Notes under the pieces: generated by a model
The model's input: the letters and a program-made list of their open reading frames with translations, nothing else
What the model was told of the DNA's origin: nothing
The model's database searches: none
Source of the DNA: an uncultured Oscillospiraceae bacterium
GTDB taxonomy: Bacteria; Bacillota; Clostridia; Oscillospirales; Oscillospiraceae
Assembly: GCA_900763965.1 (NCBI GenBank)
Contig: CAAFMG010000121.1
Coordinates: 1 to 9,810 of the forward strand
Direction: 5' to 3'
DNA: 9,810 bases
Made by a program: the position numbers and the translations under genes
Shown: piece by piece, positions 4,089 through 9,810 of the stretch
How the letters are laid out: every line of letters starts with the position of its first letter
Position numbering within the stretch: the stretch's first letter is position 1

Positions 4089-5948
4089 GTGGATCTTTTG
4101 CAGAAGATCAACTGTCACGAGGACCTGTTGACTCTGAGTGACGAAGAAAAAATTCAGCTGTGTCATGAGATTCGGCAGTTTCTCATTTCCAGCGTATCCC
4201 AGACCGGCGGACATCTTGCCGGAAATCTGGGCGCGGTAGAGTTGAGCGTCGCCATTGAAACCGTGTTTGATACCCGCAGGGATCGTCTTGTTTTCGATGT
4301 GGGACACCAGTCCTATGTGCATAAAATCCTGACAGGCCGCCGGGAGGATTTTGCCCATCTGCGCCAGTATGGCGGAATCTCCGGTTTCCCCAAGCCCAGC
4401 GAAAGCGATACCGATGCCTTTGTGGCAGGTCATGCTTCCAGCTCCGTATCCATTGCCCTGGGTATGGCCCGGGCCCGGACGATGCTGGGGGAAAACTATG
4501 ATGTGGTGGCGCTCATTGGCGATGGTGCCGTGACCGGCGGAATGGCCTATGAGGGCATGAACAATGCTGCCGTCAGCCGGGAGCCGATGGTCATCATTCT
4601 CAATGATAATGAAATGTCCATCGGGAAAAATGTGGGCGGTATGTCCCGGCATTTGTCCCGGCTGCGTTCCAGCGAAAACTATCTGGAAGCAAAGCGGGCC
4701 TACCGCCAGTTCATGAAGAAAATCCCCGGCGGCAAGGTGGTTTATGACTGGTCCAGCCGGGTCAAGAATCGCATCAAGCGGTTTTTGCTGCCCTCTACCA
4801 TATTTGAAAATATGGGCTTCACCTACCTGGGGCCTGCGGACGGCCACGATCTGCCGGGGCTGATCTCCCTGCTGACCGCTGCCAAGGATCTGCGGGAGCC
4901 GGTTTTGGTTCATGTTGTGACGAAAAAGGGATACGGCTATCCCTTTGCGGAAGAAGACCCGGCCAAATTCCACGGGATCGGCAAGTTTAACCCCGATACC
5001 GGCAAAAAGCTGGGGCCGAAAACCAGAACCTTTTCCGACAGCTTTGGCGATGCTGTGGTGGATCTTGCCCACAATGACCGCCGGGTCTGCGCCATTACCG
5101 CAGCCATGCCGGGAGGCACGGGGCTGCTGAAGCTGATGCGGCAGAATGGCGAGCGGCTGTTTGACGTGGGTATTGCGGAGGAACACGCAATTTCCATGGC
5201 CGGCGGCCTTGCCAAACAGGGAATGATCCCCATTGTTGCCCTGTATTCTACATTTTTACAGCGGGGTTACGACCAGATCATGCAGGATATCTGTATGCTC
5301 CGGCTCCATGTGATCCTGGCTGTTGACCGGGCAGGTCTGGTAGGGGATGACGGCCCGACCCATCACGGCGTTTTTGACGTGGGATTTCTGCGCCAGATGC
5401 CGGGAATGCTGCTGCTCAATCCGGTGAGCTTTGCCGAGCAGCAGGATATGCTTCGGTGGGCAGTTTCGGAATATGACGGCCCCGTTGCCATTCGCTATCC
5501 CAGAGGTTCCGAGGGCAGCTATACCGCCTCGGATTGGAAGGGGCTGGAAACCGGCATTATTACCCATCGGCAGGGCAAGGATGTGACCTTTGTTACCTAC
5601 GGCGTGATACTGGACAATGTCCTGGAGGCTGCCAAGCTGCTGTCCCGGCAGGGAATCGAGGCTACGGTTTTGCGCCTTGTGAACCTGACGGATCTGCACG
5701 AAGAGCAGATTCTGGAGCTGGCACCCAAAGACCGCCCGGTGATCGTGGTGGAGGAAGCTGCCACCGGTTCCGGTATTCATGAAGCACTGGCCTATGGCCT
5801 GATGCAGCTGTGTCCTGGCTGCCGGGTATCGGGCAGGGATCTGGGGAAAGATTTCATTACCCACGGCAATGTGAAAAAACTATATGAAATCTGCGGCCTG
5901 GATGCCACATCCCTGGCCGCCTATGCAAAAGAGGTAGTAGAAGCATGA
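4089..5948 (+). CDS. dxs: 1-deoxy-D-xylulose-5-phosphate synthase
   Basis: Dxs condenses pyruvate and glyceraldehyde 3-phosphate to 1-deoxy-D-xylulose 5-phosphate with release of CO2. This is the first step of the MEP isoprenoid pathway and also supplies thiamine and pyridoxal synthesis. At 619 aa the protein is full length. Visible landmarks are active-site H42 in TGGHLAGNLG, DVGHQSYVHKILTGR (70-84), the thiamine diphosphate motif GDGA (144-147) ending in LNDNEMS, the pyrimidine-domain glutamate E364 in GIAEEHA, then STFLQRGYDQ and RAGLVGDDGPTHHGVFD, and YPRG in the C-terminal domain. The GTG start (4089) fits the usual N-terminus (DLLQKINCHEDL), although the only ribosome-binding match is a weak AGG at 4074-4076. 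It lies 16 bp after oapA and overlaps tlyA by four bases (ATGA), so it is translationally coupled. The usual ispA neighbour is not present upstream. Confidence 0.97.
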   Translation: MDLLQKINCHEDLLTLSDEEKIQLCHEIRQFLISSVSQTGGHLAGNLGAVELSVAIETVFDTRRDRLVFDVGHQSYVHKILTGRREDFAHLRQYGGISGFPKPSESDTDAFVAGHASSSVSIALGMARARTMLGENYDVVALIGDGAVTGGMAYEGMNNAAVSREPMVIILNDNEMSIGKNVGGMSRHLSRLRSSENYLEAKRAYRQFMKKIPGGKVVYDWSSRVKNRIKRFLLPSTIFENMGFTYLGPADGHDLPGLISLLTAAKDLREPVLVHVVTKKGYGYPFAEEDPAKFHGIGKFNPDTGKKLGPKTRTFSDSFGDAVVDLAHNDRRVCAITAAMPGGTGLLKLMRQNGERLFDVGIAEEHAISMAGGLAKQGMIPIVALYSTFLQRGYDQIMQDICMLRLHVILAVDRAGLVGDDGPTHHGVFDVGFLRQMPGMLLLNPVSFAEQQDMLRWAVSEYDGPVAIRYPRGSEGSYTASDWKGLETGIITHRQGKDVTFVTYGVILDNVLEAAKLLSRQGIEATVLRLVNLTDLHEEQILELAPKDRPVIVVEEAATGSGIHEALAYGLMQLCPGCRVSGRDLGKDFITHGNVKKLYEICGLDATSLAAYAKEVVEA

Positions 5949-6760
5949 AGGTGAAAAAGAGGCTGGATGTGCTGCTGACGGAACAGGGCTACGCGGATAC
6001 CCGTTCCAAGGCTCAGGCCATTATTATGAGCGGTCAGGTCTATGTCAACGGCCAGAAGGCGGATAAGCCCGGCGTTTCCTATGAGGAAACGGTGGAGCTG
6101 GAGGTGCGGGGTGCTGCGTGTCCCTATGTCAGCCGGGGCGGCTTGAAGCTGGAGAAGGCCCTGCGTGACTTTGGCGTTAAGCCGGAGGGCTATGTGTGCA
6201 GCGATTCCGGAGCTTCCACTGGAGGCTTTACAGACTGCCTGCTCCAGCAGGGAGCCAAAAAAGTCTTTGCCATTGATGTTGGCTACGGTCAGCTGGACTG
6301 GAAGATCCGCTCTGACCCCAGAGTGGTGGTGATGGAGCGCACCAATATTCGCTATGTTACCCCGGAGGATCTGGGAGAGCCTTTGGATCTTTCTGTGATT
6401 GACGTGAGCTTTATCTCCCTGAAGATCGTGCTGCCTGCCATCCGGGAGCTGCTGAAGCCTACCGGTCAGGTGCTGTGCCTGATCAAGCCCCAGTTTGAAG
6501 CCGGTAAGGAAAAGGTGGGCAAAAAGGGTGTCGTCCGGGATCCGGAGACCCATAAAGAGGTATTGGATCATTTTGTGGCCCTGGCGGAGGAACTGCACTT
6601 TGCCATTTTGGGCCTGACCTTCTCTCCTGTAAAAGGGCCGGAGGGGAACATTGAATTTTTGAGCCATTTGACCCTGGAGGATGTGCCGGGCATTCAGCCG
6701 GACACCGCCTTGGTGGTGCGGCAGGCACATGAGACGCTCAATAAGGGAGAGCAAGAATGA
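5945..6760 (+). CDS. tlyA: TlyA-family rRNA 2'-O-methyltransferase
   Basis: The 271-aa protein has an N-terminal S4 RNA-binding domain (about residues 4-60: RLDVLLTEQGYADTRSKAQ, then SGQVYVNGQKADKPG). A FtsJ-like Rossmann methyltransferase domain follows from about 62. PYVSRGGLKLEKAL (60-73) contains the conserved K68, and the S-adenosylmethionine loop is SDSGASTGGFTD (86-97), followed by AIDVGYGQLDWK. Mycobacterial TlyA 2'-O-methylates 16S and 23S rRNA cytidines and so affects capreomycin sensitivity; the Firmicutes homologue is often called YqxC. The exact targets here are an inference. A GAGG site (5931-5934) lies 10 bp before the ATG. The gene overlaps dxs and nadK by four bases at each end, so it is translationally coupled on both sides. 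Confidence 0.94.
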   Translation: MKVKKRLDVLLTEQGYADTRSKAQAIIMSGQVYVNGQKADKPGVSYEETVELEVRGAACPYVSRGGLKLEKALRDFGVKPEGYVCSDSGASTGGFTDCLLQQGAKKVFAIDVGYGQLDWKIRSDPRVVVMERTNIRYVTPEDLGEPLDLSVIDVSFISLKIVLPAIRELLKPTGQVLCLIKPQFEAGKEKVGKKGVVRDPETHKEVLDHFVALAEELHFAILGLTFSPVKGPEGNIEFLSHLTLEDVPGIQPDTALVVRQAHETLNKGEQE

Positions 6761-7620
6761 AAAACGTGATTTTGGCCCCCAATCCCTATCGGGATAAGAA
6801 TTTTCAGACGGTACGGGAGGCCCAGCGGATCCTCAAGAATGCAGGGGTGCAGGCAAAGGTCTGCCTGCCCTTTGAAATCGACCGCTCCTATGAGCTGCCC
6901 CGGGACATTCGGTTCTGCCGACTGGATCGGGAGCTGCCCAATGCGGAAATGGTGGTCTGCTTCGGCGGTGACGGCACCATTTTGCACATGGCAAAGGCTG
7001 CTACCCGGAAGGGTATCCCTCTTCTGGGGGTGAATGTTGGCACCATGGGCTTTATGGCAGAGCTGGAGTGCGCCGAAATGGGCCGCCTTGCCAGACTGGC
7101 CACGGGAGATTACACCATGGATACCCGGATGATGCTGGATGTGACCATTCAGCGGGATCGGGACATTGTGTTCCATGACATCTGCCTGAACGATGTGACC
7201 ATCACCAAGGGCGCAGTGGGGCGGATCGTTTATTTGAATGTCAAATGTGACGGTGTGACCGCGCTGGAATGCGGCGGTGACGGCATGATCATTTCCACCC
7301 CCACAGGCTCCACGGCCTACAATCTGTCTGCCGGTGGCCCGGTGGTGGAGCCGGATGCCAGAAACATTCTTTTGACCCCCATCTGCGCCCATGATATCAA
7401 CAGCCGCTGCATCGTGGTTTCGGACAAGCGGACGGTTGCCGTGCAGATGACCCAGAATGCCAGAAGAAACTGCTTCCTGTCCGTTGATGGCGGGAAGGCC
7501 ATTCGTGTGAACATGGGCGACACGGTCATTATCAAAAAATCCCATTTGGAAACCAAATTGGTTCGGCTCAATGAGCGAAATTTCTATGATGTATTAAATA
7601 CGAAATTCAGAAAGGCTTGA
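6757..7620 (+). CDS. nadK: NAD kinase
   Basis: NadK phosphorylates the 2'-hydroxyl of the adenosine ribose of NAD with ATP (or polyphosphate) to make NADP. It is the sole source of NADP in most bacteria and acts in the cytoplasm. The 287-aa protein carries the defining GGDGT at 70-74 (CFGGDGTILHMA), NVGTMGFMAE shortly after, and the second motif GGDGMIISTPTGSTAYNLSA at 173-192. The start ATG 6757 is preceded by AAGGGAG (6743-6749) 7 bp upstream and overlaps the tlyA stop by four bases. The next gene, argR, begins 13 bp after its stop. Length and motifs are ordinary for the family; nothing unusual was seen. Confidence 0.96.
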   Translation: MKNVILAPNPYRDKNFQTVREAQRILKNAGVQAKVCLPFEIDRSYELPRDIRFCRLDRELPNAEMVVCFGGDGTILHMAKAATRKGIPLLGVNVGTMGFMAELECAEMGRLARLATGDYTMDTRMMLDVTIQRDRDIVFHDICLNDVTITKGAVGRIVYLNVKCDGVTALECGGDGMIISTPTGSTAYNLSAGGPVVEPDARNILLTPICAHDINSRCIVVSDKRTVAVQMTQNARRNCFLSVDGGKAIRVNMGDTVIIKKSHLETKLVRLNERNFYDVLNTKFRKA

Positions 7621-7633
7621 GAGGTGTCCGGCG

Positions 7634-8086
7634 ATGAAATCCCAAAGACAGGCAAAAATTGTGGAGATAATCTCCACCACTAATGTGGAAACCCAGGAGC
7701 AGCTGCTGCAAGAGCTTCAGTCTGCCGGATTTACCAGCACCCAGGCAACCATTTCCCGGGACATTAAGGAACTGCGGATCGTCAAGGAGCTGACCAGCTT
7801 CGGAACCTATCGCTATGCAACCGCCTCCCGGGAGGTTCCGGCAACCTTTTCCGGTCGGCTGAATACCATTTTCCGGGAGAGCGTTACCAGCTTTGACTAT
7901 GCCCAGAATATCATTGTGATCCACACCCTGCCCGGCCTTGCCAATGCGGCGGCCTCTGCGCTGGATGCCATGAATATGAGTGTTGTGCTGGGCACACTGG
8001 CTGGGGATGATACCGTGTTTGTTGTGATGCGGGACGGCAATGCCGCAGCGGCGTTCTGCGGAGAGATCAAGGGCCTGCTGAGCTGA
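7634..8086 (+). CDS. argR: Arginine repressor ArgR
   Basis: ArgR is an arginine-dependent hexameric regulator that represses arginine synthesis and, in Firmicutes (as AhrC), activates arginine breakdown. The 150-aa length is typical. The N-terminal winged helix-turn-helix (about 1-60) includes RQAKIVEIISTTNVETQEQL and the recognition helix TQATISRDIKEL with S41-R42. The C-terminal domain contains GTLAGDDT (120-127), whose paired aspartates contact L-arginine in characterised homologues. A GAGGTG site (7621-7626) lies 7 bp before the ATG. argR sits between nadK and recN in most Firmicutes, so its position reflects conserved operon order. I saw no obvious ARG box in this window. Confidence 0.95.
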   Translation: MKSQRQAKIVEIISTTNVETQEQLLQELQSAGFTSTQATISRDIKELRIVKELTSFGTYRYATASREVPATFSGRLNTIFRESVTSFDYAQNIIVIHTLPGLANAAASALDAMNMSVVLGTLAGDDTVFVVMRDGNAAAAFCGEIKGLLS

Positions 8087-8105
8087 TCCAAAGGAGGGAT
8101 GTACC

Positions 8106-9773
8106 GTGCTAAGCTTGCTGCACATTGAGAACATTGCGGTTATTGAGAGTGCGGATATTTCCTTTGACCGCGGCTTTAATGTCCTGACCGGCGAAACCGG
8201 TGCCGGTAAATCCATTGTTATTGATGCCATTGCTGCCATTTTGGGCCAGCGGGCCTATCGGGATATGATCCGTACCGGTACGAACAAGGCCAGTGTCCGG
8301 GCAGTGTTTACCCAGGTTCCGGAGCTTTCTTGGTTTGCGGAAAACGGGGTGGAATACGACCCGGAAACCGTGGTGCACCGGGAGGTGTATCTGGACGGAA
8401 AGAATGTCTGCCGGGTAAACGGCACTTTGGTGTCTGTGACCATTCTGCATAAGCTGGGGATCCAGCTGATCAACATCCATGGTCAGCATGATTCCGCATC
8501 TCTGTTTGACGAGGAAAACCACCTGACCTTCCTGGATGCCTTCGGAGATTTTGGACAGGTACAGGCGGATTATCGGGAAAAGTATGAGACGGTAGCAAAG
8601 CTTCGCCGGGAGATCGACCGGATCACCATGGACGAAGGGGAAAAGCTGCGCCGCATGGAGACCCTGCGCTATCAGATCGGAGAGATCGAGAAAGCCGAAC
8701 TGGAAGCGGGGGAGGACGATGCGCTGGAGGATCGCCGGAAGATCCTGCAAAATGCGGAGAAGCTCTCCGATAGTATGCAGGAGGCGGTGGAGTGCCTGTA
8801 TGGCGGCGAGGATACTGATGGGGCCTCCGGACTTTTGGCCCAGGCAGAATATGCTCTGGCAAGGCTGTCCCGGTTTACCGATGCCTATGCAGAGCTTCAC
8901 GACAGAGTTTCGGATCTCATGTATCAGGTTCAGGATGTGGCAACGGAGGTGCGGGATGTAAGAGACGATTTGAACTACTCCGCCGATGAATTGGAGCAGA
9001 TCGAAGCCCGCTTGGACAAGATCCACCGACTGCGGAAAAAATATGGTGCTTCCTGCGCCGATATTCTGGCCTATCTGGAGCGGGCAAAAAAAGAACTGGA
9101 TGAAATCGAGTTTGCCGATGACCATGTGGAGCGGCTGAAAAAGAAGCTGAAAACTGCCGAAGATGAGGCTTGGGCCGCTGCAAAGCTGCTGCGGGAAAAG
9201 CGGAAGGAGACGGCGGCTTACCTGTCCTCGCGGATCCTGACGGAGCTGGCACAGCTGGATATGCCCAGAGTGCAGTTCCAGGTGCGCTTTACCGAATTGG
9301 ATCTGACGGCCAACGGTGCCGATTCGGTGGCATTTTATATGTCCGCCAATGCCGGTGAAGCACTGAAGCCCATGAGCAAGGTGGCCTCCGGCGGTGAACT
9401 TGCCAGAATCATGCTGGCCATGAAGAATGTTCTGGCGGAAAAGGATCAGGTGGATACGCTGATTTTTGACGAGGTGGATACCGGCGTATCCGGCCGTGCA
9501 GCCCAGAAGGTGGCAGAAAAGCTCAGAAGCGTGGCTGCCCACAAGCAGGTGTTGTGCGTAACCCATCTGCCCCAGCTGGCGGCTCTGGCCAATACCCATT
9601 TGCTGATTGCCAAATCCGAACGGGACGACCGTACCTTCACCTCCGTGACCCCTCTGGATCTGGAGGGCAGAAAGCGGGAACTGGCCCGGATCATCGGCGG
9701 AACCAACATTACGGAAACCACACTGAAAAGTGCGGAGGAAATGCTGAGATTCAAAGATTACGGAGGATTATAG
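8106..9773 (+). CDS. recN: DNA repair protein RecN
   Basis: RecN is an SMC-like ATPase recruited early to double-strand breaks, acting with RecA in recombinational repair. The 555-aa protein is of normal length. It has Walker A GETGAGKS at 29-36, a Q-loop region LINIHGQHDS, a long charged helical/coiled-coil middle (about residues 150-370, rich in E, K, R and L), the ABC signature SGGE at 428-431, Walker B LIFDEVDTG at 452-460, and a CVTHLPQLA switch region. The GTG start (8106) is set by a very strong AAAGGAGGG site (8090-8098) with 7-bp spacing, and gives the usual N-terminus MLSLLHIENIAVIE. The gap from argR is 19 bp with no terminator, so recN is co-transcribed with the operon; a separate DNA-damage-regulated promoter was not evident. 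Confidence 0.96.
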   Translation: MLSLLHIENIAVIESADISFDRGFNVLTGETGAGKSIVIDAIAAILGQRAYRDMIRTGTNKASVRAVFTQVPELSWFAENGVEYDPETVVHREVYLDGKNVCRVNGTLVSVTILHKLGIQLINIHGQHDSASLFDEENHLTFLDAFGDFGQVQADYREKYETVAKLRREIDRITMDEGEKLRRMETLRYQIGEIEKAELEAGEDDALEDRRKILQNAEKLSDSMQEAVECLYGGEDTDGASGLLAQAEYALARLSRFTDAYAELHDRVSDLMYQVQDVATEVRDVRDDLNYSADELEQIEARLDKIHRLRKKYGASCADILAYLERAKKELDEIEFADDHVERLKKKLKTAEDEAWAAAKLLREKRKETAAYLSSRILTELAQLDMPRVQFQVRFTELDLTANGADSVAFYMSANAGEALKPMSKVASGGELARIMLAMKNVLAEKDQVDTLIFDEVDTGVSGRAAQKVAEKLRSVAAHKQVLCVTHLPQLAALANTHLLIAKSERDDRTFTSVTPLDLEGRKRELARIIGGTNITETTLKSAEEMLRFKDYGGL

Positions 9774-9775
9774 AT

Positions 9776-9810
9776 GTGAAATTGAACGAAAAGTTGAGAA
9801 AACACCATAA
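9776..9810 (+). CDS. Start of an unidentified downstream gene (partial)
   Basis: GTG at 9776 opens a frame that runs off the window (MKLNEKLRKHH), with a GGAGG site at 9762-9766, 9 bp upstream, overlapping the end of recN. The ATG at 9774 is followed at once by TGA and cannot be the start. Eleven residues are too few to name a family. In Clostridia recN is often followed by spoIVB, but this N-terminus does not settle that. Confidence 0.5.
   Translation, partial: MKLNEKLRKHH

Noticed and set aside
3978..5186. Long minus-strand open frame (about 400 codons) across oapA and dxs
   Set aside because: Antisense shadow of two recognised genes; the peptide is histidine- and glycine-rich with no domain.
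6694..7545. Minus-strand open frame of about 283 codons opposite nadK
   Set aside because: Antisense shadow of nadK, rich in His, Gly and Asn, without a ribosome binding site.
7500..7634. ARG box operator for autoregulation upstream of argR
   Set aside because: No convincing ArgR dyad was seen in the 13-bp gap or the end of nadK; argR appears to be transcribed with its operon.
8109..9599. Minus-strand open frame of about 496 codons opposite recN
   Set aside because: Shadow of recN in a GC-rich third-position context; no domain and no start signal.

Overview
The window reads as chromosomal DNA of a moderately GC-rich anaerobic Firmicute, most likely a gut-type Clostridia (Oscillospirales/Oscillospiraceae-like). 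This rests on the gene order dxs-tlyA-nadK-argR-recN, strong GGAGG-type ribosome binding sites, the protein flavour, and an OLE RNA/oapA pair, which is confined to Firmicutes. The genus cannot be named from this sequence alone.

Layout. (1) Positions 1-164 hold the last 53 codons of a large serine recombinase, so a mobile element probably ends at the left edge. Two hairpin terminators, one per strand, follow in 165-263. (2) Positions 262-1850 carry small accessory metabolic genes: a HAD-family phosphatase on the minus strand, then, from a back-to-back promoter, a conserved-looking 89-aa protein of unknown function and a Nudix hydrolase on the plus strand. (3) Positions 1856-2638 hold a minus-strand ZIP-family metal transporter. 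(4) Positions 2639-2832 are a divergent regulatory region with a direct repeat, a dyad and a terminator-like hairpin. (5) Positions 2833 to about 3450 are non-coding but highly structured. Length (about 618 nt), a helix closing its 5' and 3' ends, its own sigma-A-type promoter, and an oapA-like gene directly downstream identify it as an OLE (ornate, large, extremophilic) RNA. (6) Positions 3482-9773 form a tight plus-strand operon: oapA, dxs, tlyA, nadK, argR, recN, with 4-base overlaps at dxs/tlyA and tlyA/nadK. The start of a further gene lies at the right edge.

How it fits together. OLE RNA and the membrane protein OapA form a membrane-bound ribonucleoprotein known in Bacillus halodurans and relatives, linked to tolerance of short-chain alcohols and cold and to magnesium homeostasis. 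Here the RNA heads the transcription unit, so one promoter appears to drive the RNA, its protein partner, the first enzyme of the MEP isoprenoid pathway (Dxs), an rRNA methyltransferase, NAD kinase, the arginine repressor and the RecN repair ATPase. The xseA-xseB-ispA genes often found upstream of dxs are absent; a divergent metal transporter takes their place. The OLE RNA/OapA unit and its promoter region are the most interesting part of the window.
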